Source of the DNA: Blattabacterium cuenoti
GTDB lineage: Bacteria; Bacteroidota; Bacteroidia; Flavobacteriales; Blattabacteriaceae
NCBI RefSeq assembly: GCF_014251315.1
Contig: NZ_CP059185.1
Span: forward strand, 81,017 to 145,016
Reading direction: 5' to 3'
Length of the DNA stretch: 64,000 nt
The position numbers were made by a program, and so were the translations under genes. The notes under the pieces are model-generated. The model saw nothing but the letters and a program-made list of their open reading frames with translations. It made no database searches and was not told where the DNA came from. Positions 28,743 through 38,055 of this stretch are shown here, piece by piece; the first letter of the stretch is position 1, and every line of letters begins with the position of its first letter.

Positions 28743-29345
28743 TTATAATTTGTTTTCAATAAACATAAGATATTTTTCAACGTTTTTTTTATACAAAAAA
28801 AAAGGATATTTTTTTTCTATTTTTTTTAGAAAAAATTTAGAATTTTTATATTTTTTCATATAAAAATTCAATAATGCTGCTTTGTAATAATAAAGAGGAG
28901 TTGTGATTTTATTATCTCTTACATTAGCTGCTATAACGTAATTTTTTAAGGCTTCTTTTTGATTTTTGATTTGAGAAAAAGCATCTCCTATAATTCCGTA
29001 TTTCATAGAGGATAAAATTTCATCTTTTGCTGAAAAACTTTTCATCATTTGTATAGTTTTTTCATAATCCCCCAATTTATAATAGCAAATTCCTGCATAA
29101 AATTTAGATATGTTTCCTGCTTTAGTAAAAGGAAATTTAGAAGCTATACCTAAAAATCCTAAATAATTTATTTTAATATTTTTTCTATTTAAAGCTTTAT
29201 CTGTTTCTCCTTCAGAAAGATATTGTTGAGCATAATTCAATTCTTTCATCGCTTTTTCTTCTGATGGATATAAAAAAAATTTCTTTGAAAAAAAATATGC
29301 ACCAGTTATTATAATAATTAAAAAAAAAATTATGTTTTTTTTCAT
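28743..29345 (-). CDS. Membrane-anchored tetratricopeptide repeat protein
   Basis: This 200-residue protein has one N-terminal hydrophobic helix (about residues 4-20) and then TPR-like helical repeats, for example FYAGICYYKLGDYEKTIQMM and AFSQIKNQKEALKNYVIAA. Homologues of this type commonly precede ribH in flavobacteria. No enzymatic residues are seen. It probably acts as a protein-interaction scaffold at the membrane, but the partner is unknown. Confidence 0.75.
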   Translation of the reverse strand: MKKNIIFFLIIIITGAYFFSKKFFLYPSEEKAMKELNYAQQYLSEGETDKALNRKNIKINYLGFLGIASKFPFTKAGNISKFYAGICYYKLGDYEKTIQMMKSFSAKDEILSSMKYGIIGDAFSQIKNQKEALKNYVIAANVRDNKITTPLYYYKAALLNFYMKKYKNSKFFLKKIEKKYPFFLYKKNVEKYLMFIENKL

Positions 29346-29413
29346 GTCATGATATTTGATAAATCAATAAAGGAACTATAATATTCTATAAATTTAATAT
29401 TAATATACATTAT

Positions 29414-30742
29414 CTAATTCATTTTTTTTCTTATTACTTCTATAGTTTTTATTCTTTTATGATCAATGCTTTTTATAATAAAAGAATAATTTAAAAAATT
29501 GATTTTCTGTTTTCTTTTTGGAAATTCTTTACTTATTTCCATAATAAATCCTCCTAAAGTATCTGCTTCTCCTTTTTTATTCTCAAAAAAAACTTCTTCT
29601 TTAATGTCCATAATACGATAAAAATTGATTAAAGATGTTTTTCCATCAAACAAATAATTATTTTGATTGAGTTTAGAATAAGACATGTCTTCTTCATCAA
29701 ATTCATCAATAATATCTCCTACTATTTCCTCTATCACATCTTCAAGAGTAATTAATCCACATGTTCCTCCATATTCATCTACCACAATAGCTAAATGGAT
29801 TTTCCTTTTTTTAAAATCGTTTAAAAGATCATCTATCTTTTTTTTTTCTGGTACAAAAAAAGGGGGATGAATTAATTTATTCCATTCAAAATTTTTATCA
29901 TAAATAAACGGAAGTAGATCTTTCGCAAAAAGAACTCCTTCTATATCATCAATACTGTCTTTATAAATAGGAATCCGAGAATATCCCTGATACCTAACTA
30001 ATTCTAATACGTTTGAAAAATTTGTATTTCGATTTAAAGCGAACATATCTATTCTTGGCGTCATAATTTGATGTATTTCTGTATTTCCAAAATCAACAAT
30101 TCTTTGCAAAAATTGACGTTCTTTAACGTTTTTTTGATTTGAAGATGTAATTTTTAAAGCCTTTGAAAGTTGATCTACAGAAATCATTTTCTTTTTTTTT
30201 GTTACTTTTTTTTCTATAGATTTTGAAATCAAAATTATAATTTTGCTGATTGGATATAATATCTTACTGAGAATCAGTAATGGCTTTGCCATAAAAATAG
30301 CAAAACGTAAATTATTTTTACTAGCATATATTTTAGGTATTATTTCTCCAAATAAAAGCAAAATAAAAGTAAGAAACACCACCTCTAAAAGAAAATTGAT
30401 AGGGATATGAAATCGATTATAAATAACTAAATATTTTTTTTGTAAAAATTCTGTTATTAAATAAGAACTTAGTATAACAATTCCAATATTAGAAAAATTA
30501 TTAGATATTAATATTGTTGCTAGTAGTTTTTTTTTCTCTCTTAGAATTTTAAACACAATATTTCCTTTATAAGAGTTTTTTTTTCTCTCTCTATCAATCG
30601 TTTTTTTTTCAATACAAAAAAAAGCTGTTTCGGATCCAGATATTAGTGCAGAAAATAATAACAGTATTATTATTAATGCAAAATAAAAAACTAAATATAA
30701 AGTTTTTTCTAAAAAAACATTCGTCGAAGATTCTTTTTCCAA
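29414..30742 (-). CDS. gldE: CNNM/CorC-type CBS-domain membrane protein (GldE-like)
   Basis: The 442-residue protein carries an N-terminal DUF21 membrane domain with about four helices (ALISGSETAFFCIEKK), two central CBS domains (IMTPRIDMFALN; IVVDEYGGTCGLITLEDVIE) and a C-terminal CorC_HlyC domain. Members are linked to divalent-metal handling. In free-living flavobacteria the gene in this position near mutY is the gliding-associated gldE. No other gliding gene is visible here, so the retained role is probably not motility. The symbol is based on neighbourhood. Confidence 0.75.
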   Translation of the reverse strand: MEKESSTNVFLEKTLYLVFYFALIIILLLFSALISGSETAFFCIEKKTIDRERKKNSYKGNIVFKILREKKKLLATILISNNFSNIGIVILSSYLITEFLQKKYLVIYNRFHIPINFLLEVVFLTFILLLFGEIIPKIYASKNNLRFAIFMAKPLLILSKILYPISKIIILISKSIEKKVTKKKKMISVDQLSKALKITSSNQKNVKERQFLQRIVDFGNTEIHQIMTPRIDMFALNRNTNFSNVLELVRYQGYSRIPIYKDSIDDIEGVLFAKDLLPFIYDKNFEWNKLIHPPFFVPEKKKIDDLLNDFKKRKIHLAIVVDEYGGTCGLITLEDVIEEIVGDIIDEFDEEDMSYSKLNQNNYLFDGKTSLINFYRIMDIKEEVFFENKKGEADTLGGFIMEISKEFPKRKQKINFLNYSFIIKSIDHKRIKTIEVIRKKMN

Positions 30743-30843
30743 GAGATTAAATTTTGATAATAATTTTTAGAAAATAAAATGGAAAATTTATATGATAAAA
30801 AATGGATCTTAAATTCATATTAGGGTTTCATTGAAAATAAAAA

Positions 30844-31888
30844 CTAAATCATTTTTTCATGTTTTAAAAATAAGATAATAGGACGAGGAAAAGGGTACTC
30901 ATCTATTTTATTATGTGGGATAAAAAAAAAATTATCAAGAAATATATTTTTATTTTGTAAAATATCACAATTTAAAAATCGAATTGATAAAATTTGATGA
31001 GTAAGTTTATGTTCTATTTTATACATCAAAGTGTTAGAAACAACTATTCTAAATTTTTTCCAAATTTTATCATTTATATCATAAATTGAAAGATTTTCTT
31101 TCGATTCTATTAAAGGAAAATCATAAAGTCCCTTCCATATATCTTTATTAGATCTTTTATTTATACAAATATTTTTATTCCGATCACATATGAAAAGATA
31201 ATAAAAAAATCTATGTTTTATAAACTTTTTTATTTTTTTTACAGGTAATTTATATACAGTTTCATTTTGAATGGAAAAACAAGAATCTTTAACTGGACAT
31301 CCTAAACATTTAGGATTTTTTGGAGTACATAAAATAGAACCTAAATCCATAATTGCTTGATTAAAAATTCCTGGCTGTTTAAAATCCATTATTTTTGAAA
31401 CAATAACTCGAAATATATTTTTTGTAGTAGTGGATGTAATATCATTATAAATTCCAAAATATCTAGAAAATACTCTAAAAGCATTTCCATCAATAGCAGG
31501 GATAACTTCATGAAAACATATAGATGCAATAGCTGCTGCTGTATATGGACCTATTCCTTTATATTTTATTAATTCTTTATATTTTTTGGGAAAAGAAATT
31601 TTTTTGTTTTTTAATTCTTTCGCAAAAGAATGTAAGTATTTTGCTCTAGAATAATACCCCAATCCTTCCCATTTTTTCAATACATCTTTCTCTTCTGCTT
31701 TAGCTAACTTTTCTAAAGTTGGAAATTTTTTTATAAAGTTTAAATAATACTTTTATGGTTTGTGATATCCTTGTTTGTTGCAGCATAAACTCTGAAACCA
31801 ATATATAATATGGATTTTTAGTTCCTCTCCAAGGAAGGATTCTATGATTTTTTTTATACCAATTTATTATTTTTTTAGAAAAATCCAT
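30844..31888 (-). pseudogene. mutY: A/G-specific adenine glycosylase MutY, frameshifted
   Basis: Base-excision repair enzyme removing A opposite 8-oxoG. The N-terminal piece starts at 31888 (through EFMLQQTRISQTIK) and reaches a stop near 31700. The rest resumes in another frame (KYYLNFIKKFPTLEKLAKAE), with the helix-hairpin-helix YKGIGPYTAAAIAS, the catalytic Asp in AIDGNAFRV and the iron-sulfur cysteines CTPKNPKCLGCPVKDSC. One surplus base in the AAAA run opposite 31751-31754 explains the break; removing it gives about 347 residues. Because all downstream motifs persist, the event is recent or an error. Confidence 0.85.
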
Positions 31889-31970
31889 ATACCTTTAATT
31901 TTAGAGCAATTTTATAAAAAATTGGTATATTTAAGAAACCAAATTTTGTTATTCGATATAATGATTTAAC

Positions 31971-32270
31971 ATGACAAAAGCAGATATAATAACAGAAATC
32001 ATATCAGAAACTGGATCTGAGAGAATTGATACGCAAAAGGTGATAGAAACATTTATGAAAAAAATAAAGCAAAGTTTAACATCGGGAGAAAATGTTTATT
32101 TAAGAGGATTCGGATCATTTATTATTAAATATCGTGCGAAAAAACTCGGCCGTCATATATCCAAAGATATGTCTATTGTAATTCCTGCGCATAATATACC
32201 AGCATTTAAACCTGCAAAATCTTTTACAGAATTAGTGAAAAAAAATGTTCCTATACCTATAAAGGAATAG
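31971..32270 (+). CDS. hup: HU/IHF family DNA-binding protein
   Basis: Small histone-like protein organising DNA. The 99-residue sequence has the dimerising helices at its N-terminus (MTKADIITEIISETG), the saddle motif RGFGSFIIKYRAKKLGRHI and the beta-arm with the DNA-intercalating proline region IPAHNIPAFKPAKSF. It is transcribed divergently from mutY, as in flavobacteria, and is followed by a tiny basic-protein gene and RNase G. Confidence 0.95.
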   Translation: MTKADIITEIISETGSERIDTQKVIETFMKKIKQSLTSGENVYLRGFGSFIIKYRAKKLGRHISKDMSIVIPAHNIPAFKPAKSFTELVKKNVPIPIKE

Positions 32271-32314
32271 AAATAATGGAAATACAATGAATCAATAATT
32301 ACTAAATGAGAATT

Positions 32315-32404
32315 ATGCCAAACGGAAAAAAAAGAAAAAGACGTAAAATTGCAACCCATAAAAGAAAAAAAAGAAATAGGAAAAATAGGCATAAAAAGAA
32401 ATAA
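32315..32404 (+). CDS. 29-residue highly basic protein, probable ribosome-associated
   Basis: The short frame reads MPNGKKRKRRKIATHKRKKR followed by NRKNRHKKK and TAA. More than half of its residues are Lys, Arg or His. A nearly identical small protein between an HU gene and an RNase G gene is something I recall from Bacteroidota genomes, and its retention in a reduced genome argues that it is real. The composition fits a ribosomal or RNA-binding protein. I am not certain which named family it belongs to. Confidence 0.75.
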   Translation: MPNGKKRKRRKIATHKRKKRNRKNRHKKK

Positions 32405-32456
32405 TAATAAAATTAATCTATTGTAATTTCTGAAACCTTTTTCCTTGTTTTTGTGT

Positions 32457-33998
32457 ATGAATAAAGAGTTAATTATAAATGCAGAAGAACAAGAAGTTAA
32501 GATAGCTCTTTTAGAAGAAGGAAAGTTACTGGAGCTTCATAGAGATGTTTTTGATAAAAAATTCTCTGTAGGAGACATATATTTGGGGAGAGTTAAAAAA
32601 ATTTTATATGGATTAAATGCTGCTATCATAGATATAGGACATTCAAAAGGAGCTTTTTTGCATTATGATGATCTTGGATTTCAAATAGATCAAATGTTAG
32701 ATTTGATATCTACAAATCATATAAAAAAAGAATTTTATAATTTTGAACCTCAAGAAAATAAAAATTCTATAAATCATATATTGCATCTTGGACAAAAAAT
32801 ATTAGTTCAAATTTCCAAAGAGCCTATTTCTAACAAAGGACCAAAACTTACTACCAAAATTTGCATTCCAGGGAGAAATTTAATACTTATACCTTTTTCA
32901 GAAAAAATTTTTATTTCTAAAAAAATAAAAAATATAAAAGAAAGAAGTAGATTGGTTTCTTCCATAAAAAAAATAATACCTCAGAAATTTGGTGTTATTA
33001 TTCGTACAGCTGCTAATAATGAAATAGAAAAAATTCTGAATGATGAATTAATTTTTTTAATCAAAAAATGGAAAAAAACGTTAAATAGTTTAATGAAACT
33101 TTGTCCTCCAGTTCGAGTATTGAGTGAAAGGAGTAAGACTTATTGTTTATTAAGAGATATATTCAATAACGATTTTAAATCTATTTATTGTAATAACAGT
33201 TTTCTTTTTCAAGAAATTCATTCATATTTATCTTTAATTGCTCCAAAAAAAATCAGCATAATTAAATATTATAAAGGAAACCTCCCCATATTTGAAAAAT
33301 ATGGGGTAGAAAAACAAATACAAATTTTTTTAGGAAAAAATGTCCCCCTTGAAAATGGAGCTTATCTTATAATAGAACACACTGAAGCTTTACATGTTAT
33401 AGATGTTAATAGTGGAATGAGTAATCATATGATGAAAAATTGTACAGAAATAGAAAGAACTGAGAATATATTGAAAATTAATTTATTGGCAGCAACTGAA
33501 ATAGCTAGACAACTTAGACTGAGGGATATGGGAGGTATAATTATAGTGGATTTTATAGATATGTATGACTCTATGCAAAAAAAACAACTATATGAACATT
33601 TAAAGGATAAAATGAAAAATGATAGAGCAAAACATCAAATTTTACCTCCTAATGAATTTGGTTTAGTTCAATTTACTCGTCATAGAGTAAGGCCTGAATT
33701 AAAAAAAATGAATATAAATAATAAAAAGTCTAAAAATTCTCCTGAGAATTACATTCATTATTTGGAATTTGTTCTAGAAACTATTATAAAAAATAAGAAT
33801 CATAAAGGAATACAATTACATATTCATTCTTTTGTTTCAGCTTATTTAAAAAAAGGATTTCCTTCTATTCAACAAAAATGGTTTTTAAAATATAAAAAAT
33901 GGATAAAAATAATTCCAAGAGATTCATTTGAATACACAGAATATCTAATTTTAAATAAAAATCATAAAATTGTATCATCTTCTTTTTATTTTCATTAA
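32457..33998 (+). CDS. rng: Ribonuclease G (RNase E/G family)
   Basis: Endoribonuclease for rRNA maturation and mRNA decay. The S1-like domain (GDIYLGRVKKILYGLNAAI) is at the N-terminus. Catalytic aspartates are D~319 in VIDVNSG and D~365 in IIVDFIDM. The CPxC zinc-link motif of E. coli RNase E/G is absent after TRHRVRPELKK, a difference I believe flavobacterial members share. The frame is open from a TTG at 32445, but the ATG at 32457 (MNKELIINAEEQEV) fits. The length is 513 residues. Confidence 0.93.
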   Translation: MNKELIINAEEQEVKIALLEEGKLLELHRDVFDKKFSVGDIYLGRVKKILYGLNAAIIDIGHSKGAFLHYDDLGFQIDQMLDLISTNHIKKEFYNFEPQENKNSINHILHLGQKILVQISKEPISNKGPKLTTKICIPGRNLILIPFSEKIFISKKIKNIKERSRLVSSIKKIIPQKFGVIIRTAANNEIEKILNDELIFLIKKWKKTLNSLMKLCPPVRVLSERSKTYCLLRDIFNNDFKSIYCNNSFLFQEIHSYLSLIAPKKISIIKYYKGNLPIFEKYGVEKQIQIFLGKNVPLENGAYLIIEHTEALHVIDVNSGMSNHMMKNCTEIERTENILKINLLAATEIARQLRLRDMGGIIIVDFIDMYDSMQKKQLYEHLKDKMKNDRAKHQILPPNEFGLVQFTRHRVRPELKKMNINNKKSKNSPENYIHYLEFVLETIIKNKNHKGIQLHIHSFVSAYLKKGFPSIQQKWFLKYKKWIKIIPRDSFEYTEYLILNKNHKIVSSSFYFH

Positions 33999-34033
33999 AA
34001 TTTATTATAAATTATTTATACATACTCAAATGA

Positions 34034-34116
34034 GTGGGCGTGGTGAAACCGGTAGACACGTCAGAATTAGGATCTGATGCCTATTAGGCGTGAGGGTTCG
34101 AATCCCTTCGCCCGCA
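34034..34116 (+). tRNA. trnL: tRNA-Leu(TAG)
   Basis: An 83-base cloverleaf with long variable arm. Acceptor GTGGGCG pairs with CGCCCGC (one G-U). The anticodon stem TCAGA/TCTGA encloses ATTAGGA, giving anticodon TAG. TTCGAAT is in the T arm, the discriminator is A and CCA is not encoded. The 3' end directly abuts the last base of convergent gltA. Confidence 0.96.
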
Positions 34117-35367
34117 CTAATTTTTTATATTTCTTTTTTTATATCCTATATAAATTTGTCTAGGTCTTCCTATAGGATCTCTATTCAATTTCATTTCTTT
34201 CCAATGGGCCATCCACCCTGGCAATCTTCCTAAAGCAAACATAACAGTAAACATATCTTTTGGAATGCCTATGGCCTGATAAATAATACCGGAATAAAAA
34301 TCGATATTAGGATAAAGTTTTTTTTCCACAAAATAGGAATCCTGAAGAGCATTTTTTTCAAGATTTTTTGCCAATTCTAATATTGGATCAGAAATTCCTA
34401 ATTCTTTAATAACGTTTTCAGCTACTTTTTTAGCTATTTTAGCTCTAGGATCAAAATTTTTATAAATTCGATGTCCAAAACCCATAAGTCGAAATGGATC
34501 TTTCTTATTTTTTGCTTTTTCTATCCATTTTTTTATATTTCCTCCACTTTTTAAAATATCTTCTAACATTTCAATTACAGCTTGATTAGCCCCTCCATGT
34601 AATTTTCCCCAAAGAGCACTCATCCCTGCAGATATAGATGAAAATAATCCAGCATGAGCAGAACCTAATAAACGAACAGTAGTTGTGGAACAATTTTGTT
34701 CATGATCAGCATGTAATATTAAAAGTTTATTCAAAGCATCCGAAATAATTGGATTTTGTTCATAAGATTTATTAGGAATAGAAAAAAACATTTTTAACAG
34801 ATTGGATATATAATCAAGATGATGATCTGCATGAGAAGGAGGTACCCCTATTTTTTTTCTGTAAGTTAAAGCTGCTAATATAGGTAATTTAGCTAATAAA
34901 TGAAGATATATATCTTCTTCTTGTAAAGAATTTGTAAATGCATCTAAAGTATAGGTCAATAAAGATAAAATTTCCATTGGATGATAAAAGTTAGGAATAT
35001 TATCAAGTATTTGGATTATTTTCTGATCAATATGATTAAATTTTTTTATTTTTTCGGAAAAGGATTTTAATTGTGCAGTATTAGGAAGTTCTCCATTTAA
35101 AATAAGATAACTCGTTTCTATAAATGAACATTTGTTAATAACTTGTTCAATAGGATATCCTCTATATAAAAGTTCTCCTTTTTCTCCATCTATAAAACTA
35201 ATAGAACTTTTGGTGATTCCTGTATTTTTAAATCCTGGATCAAATGTAATAAATCCTGTATTTTCTCTTAATTGAGAAATATTAATGGCTTTATCATAAA
35301 AAGTTCCATAAATGACAGGCAACTTGTAATGATATCCATTGATATTCAAATTTACGACACTGCACAT
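34117..35367 (-). CDS. gltA: Citrate synthase
   Basis: Condenses oxaloacetate and acetyl-CoA, entry to the TCA cycle. Catalytic and binding residues are recognisable: the His in LHADHEQNCSTTTVR, the His in LHGGANQAVIEML, and GHRIYKNFDPRAKI with the later catalytic Asp in YFVEKKLYPNIDFYSG. The length of 416 residues matches the hexameric gram-negative type. The stop abuts tRNA-Leu(TAG). Fumarase is encoded 3.9 kb away, in line with an operating TCA cycle. Confidence 0.97.
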   Translation of the reverse strand: MCSVVNLNINGYHYKLPVIYGTFYDKAINISQLRENTGFITFDPGFKNTGITKSSISFIDGEKGELLYRGYPIEQVINKCSFIETSYLILNGELPNTAQLKSFSEKIKKFNHIDQKIIQILDNIPNFYHPMEILSLLTYTLDAFTNSLQEEDIYLHLLAKLPILAALTYRKKIGVPPSHADHHLDYISNLLKMFFSIPNKSYEQNPIISDALNKLLILHADHEQNCSTTTVRLLGSAHAGLFSSISAGMSALWGKLHGGANQAVIEMLEDILKSGGNIKKWIEKAKNKKDPFRLMGFGHRIYKNFDPRAKIAKKVAENVIKELGISDPILELAKNLEKNALQDSYFVEKKLYPNIDFYSGIIYQAIGIPKDMFTVMFALGRLPGWMAHWKEMKLNRDPIGRPRQIYIGYKKRNIKN

Positions 35368-35415
35368 AAAAATAAATTTTTAAATTTATATAATATAAAT
35401 AATAAAATATAACTT

Positions 35416-36360
35416 TTACATTTTTAAAATCATTTCATCAAATGAAATAAGAGTATCAAATCCCTTTTTAGAAAAATAATTTTTCATTCCTTTTCTATAA
35501 CTTATCAAAACAAAATCTCCGCCCCAAGCTCCTAAACTTTTGATTATTCCTAAATAGTCAGGAAAATATATTTCTTTAATAGTAGGAATATTAAGTATTT
35601 TTGATATAATTTTTTCATGTTTGAACAATAATTCTTCGAATTCTTTTAATGTTTTACAAAAAGGAATTTTTCGAGTAATAAAAGATATGGACTCAATATT
35701 TTCATAGGATATACTAGATATAGTAGAATGAAAATATTGTATTTCATCACAAGTATTTTTCTTTTTATTGAGATGCAGAAAAAAAAGTTGGTTTTTAAAT
35801 GGAGGATTAAATTCTATGGGAATAATATGAGGTTTTTTATTACATAATTTATAAATTATGGGTCTTGAAATTGAAACACAAGCGATATCATATCCACTTC
35901 CTGGAAAATAGTTTCCTAATAACATGTAAGGGTCTATTTTAGCCCATTTCGCTATATTATTAATTAAAGTAGAACTGCTACCTAACCCCCAATTTCTAGG
36001 AAATTCCAATTGTGTTTTAACATATATTCCTAATTCATTAGGTTCATTAGAAAGAAAATTCTTTTGAATTTTTTTAGATTTTAATAATAAATCTCTTAGT
36101 TTAATAGCCGTATTTTTTTCTGTTTCATAACAAATGTCTAAAGAAGGAAGCTGAAATATGCCTTCAAACCAAGGTTGATTGACTTCATCGTAACATTTCC
36201 AATGCAAAACAGAAGAAAAATTATGTACAAAAATAGTTAATGACTGTCCTTTAATTGTGGGCAAAGCTAATCCATAAGCTCCACAAAGAATAAAATATTC
36301 TCCTGTTAACAACAGTTTTCCATGACTATAAAAAAAATGTTTATATTTATGTCTATGCAT
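35416..36360 (-). CDS. GYDIA family GHMP kinase
   Basis: This 314-residue GHMP-superfamily kinase has the ATP-binding motif WGLGSSSTL (about residues 128-136), the N-terminal KLLLTGEYFILCGAYGLALP and the name-giving GSGYDIA. In flavobacteria such proteins accompany mevalonate-pathway genes and may phosphorylate a mevalonate derivative. No other mevalonate gene is in this window, so the substrate remains open. It lies between fabD and gltA on the same strand. Confidence 0.85.
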   Translation of the reverse strand: MHRHKYKHFFYSHGKLLLTGEYFILCGAYGLALPTIKGQSLTIFVHNFSSVLHWKCYDEVNQPWFEGIFQLPSLDICYETEKNTAIKLRDLLLKSKKIQKNFLSNEPNELGIYVKTQLEFPRNWGLGSSSTLINNIAKWAKIDPYMLLGNYFPGSGYDIACVSISRPIIYKLCNKKPHIIPIEFNPPFKNQLFFLHLNKKKNTCDEIQYFHSTISSISYENIESISFITRKIPFCKTLKEFEELLFKHEKIISKILNIPTIKEIYFPDYLGIIKSLGAWGGDFVLISYRKGMKNYFSKKGFDTLISFDEMILKM

Positions 36361-36376
36361 TATGGATTTATATTTT

Positions 36377-37237
36377 TTAGACAGAATTTCTTAAAATTTT
36401 TTTAATTAAACCTTGTAAAATATTACTTGGACCTATTTCTGTAAATGAAACGGCTCCATGGTCCATCATATTTTTTATGGATTGTTTCCATTTAACTGGA
36501 GCAGTCAATTGTTCTACAAGATTCTTTTTTATATCATCAGATTTATTTACAGGTAGAGCGGTTACATTTTGATATATTGGATATTTAGAATCTTTAAAAT
36601 AAATTTTATTTAAAATTTTTTTAAATTTTTTTTGGGCTGGTTTCATGATTGGAGAATGAAAAGCTCCATGAACAGGAAGAAAAAATATTTTTTTAGCACC
36701 TATTTTTTTTAGATAAGAACAAACCCTTCTCAAAGCTTGAATTTCTCCAGAAATAACTAGTTGCTCAGGACTATTATAATTAGATGGAACTATAATCCCA
36801 TGATCTTTGTTACAAACGTCTTCTATAATAGAATCTTTTAATCCAAATACAACAGCCATACCTCCTGGGTTCAATTCACAAATATTTTGCATAATTGAAG
36901 CTCTTTCATTCACTAATTTTAATCCATCTTCAAAAGAAAATACATTAATTGCAGCTAAAGCAGATAATTCACCAAGAGAATGTCCAGCTACCATATCAGG
37001 TTCAAAACTATTTGATATTCTTGCTTTGATAACTGAATATATATAAATTGATAATTGTGTGTATTTTGTATTTTTTAAAATATCCATAGATCCTTCAAAC
37101 ATTATAGATGTAATTCGAAAACCTAAGACTTCGTCAGATAATTGAAATAATTTTTTTGCTAAATGAGAATTTTTATATAAATCTTTTCCCATTCCTAAAA
37201 ATTGAGATCCTTGACCAGAAAATAAATAAGCTTTCAT
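36377..37237 (-). CDS. fabD: Malonyl-CoA:ACP transacylase
   Basis: Loads malonate onto acyl carrier protein for fatty acid elongation. The N-terminal FSGQGSQFLGMG, the nucleophile elbow GHSLGELSALAA with the active serine, and the histidine-containing VHGAFHSPIM are all present. The length of 286 residues is normal. It lies 16 bases upstream of the GHMP kinase gene. accB and accC, which provide malonyl-CoA, are also in this window. Confidence 0.95.
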   Translation of the reverse strand: MKAYLFSGQGSQFLGMGKDLYKNSHLAKKLFQLSDEVLGFRITSIMFEGSMDILKNTKYTQLSIYIYSVIKARISNSFEPDMVAGHSLGELSALAAINVFSFEDGLKLVNERASIMQNICELNPGGMAVVFGLKDSIIEDVCNKDHGIIVPSNYNSPEQLVISGEIQALRRVCSYLKKIGAKKIFFLPVHGAFHSPIMKPAQKKFKKILNKIYFKDSKYPIYQNVTALPVNKSDDIKKNLVEQLTAPVKWKQSIKNMMDHGAVSFTEIGPSNILQGLIKKILRNSV

Positions 37238-37278
37238 AAAAAAATATTTTAATTTAAAAACTTAAAATTAATTGTTAC

Positions 37279-38055
37279 ATGAAAATTACTGATACCCATA
37301 CCCATTTATACATGAAAGAATTTGATGAAGATATTAGTTTTGTAATACAAAAAGCCTTTCATAAAGGAATCAATAGATTTTTACTTCCTTCTATAGATAG
37401 TTCTACTATTCCTAGTCTACTAAAATTAGAAAAAAAATATCCCAATGTATGTTTTTCTATGATAGGATTACATCCTAATAAAGTTCATCCAGTTAGTTTA
37501 AAGAAAGAATTGAAAAATATTAAAACATGGTTATATAAACATCCTTTTATTTCTATTGGAGAAATTGGGATGGATTTGCATTCGGAAAAAAAATTTATTT
37601 CTGAACAGGAATATGCTTTTCAAACTCAAATAAGATGGGCTAAACAAAAAAAACTACCTATAGTTATACATTGCAGAGAAGCTTTTGATCAAGTTTTTCA
37701 TATTTTATCAAAAGAAAAAAACTCTTTTCTTAAAGGAGTTTTTCATTGTTTTTCCGGAACTTTGGAGCAAGCTCAAAAGATTATTGACCTTGAAATGAAA
37801 CTAGGCATTGGAGGAATGATCACTTTTAAAAAAAATCATGTTAGTCAATTTTTACATAAAATATGTTTGAATCATATAATATTAGAAACTGATTCTCCTT
37901 ATCTTGCTCCACATCCTTTTAGAGGAAAAAGAAACGAACCAAAAAATTTAAGAATAATTTTAGAAAAACTATCACAGATTTATTCTGTATCAGAAGAAAA
38001 AATATCTGATATTATTCATTTAAATGTAGAAAAATTATTTTTTACACCATTTTAG
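37279..38055 (+). CDS. tatD: TatD family metal-dependent hydrolase
   Basis: TIM-barrel nuclease/hydrolase with two-metal ligands: TDTHTHLY at the N-terminus, [29 protein letters not shown] and the final ETDSPYLAP. Members act as 3'-5' exonucleases or D-aminoacyl-tRNA-type hydrolases; the exact substrate is not deducible. The length is 258 residues. The 3' end overlaps the end of convergent fumC by 14 bases. Confidence 0.93.
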   Translation: MKITDTHTHLYMKEFDEDISFVIQKAFHKGINRFLLPSIDSSTIPSLLKLEKKYPNVCFSMIGLHPNKVHPVSLKKELKNIKTWLYKHPFISIGEIGMDLHSEKKFISEQEYAFQTQIRWAKQKKLPIVIHCREAFDQVFHILSKEKNSFLKGVFHCFSGTLEQAQKIIDLEMKLGIGGMITFKKNHVSQFLHKICLNHIILETDSPYLAPHPFRGKRNEPKNLRIILEKLSQIYSVSEEKISDIIHLNVEKLFFTPF

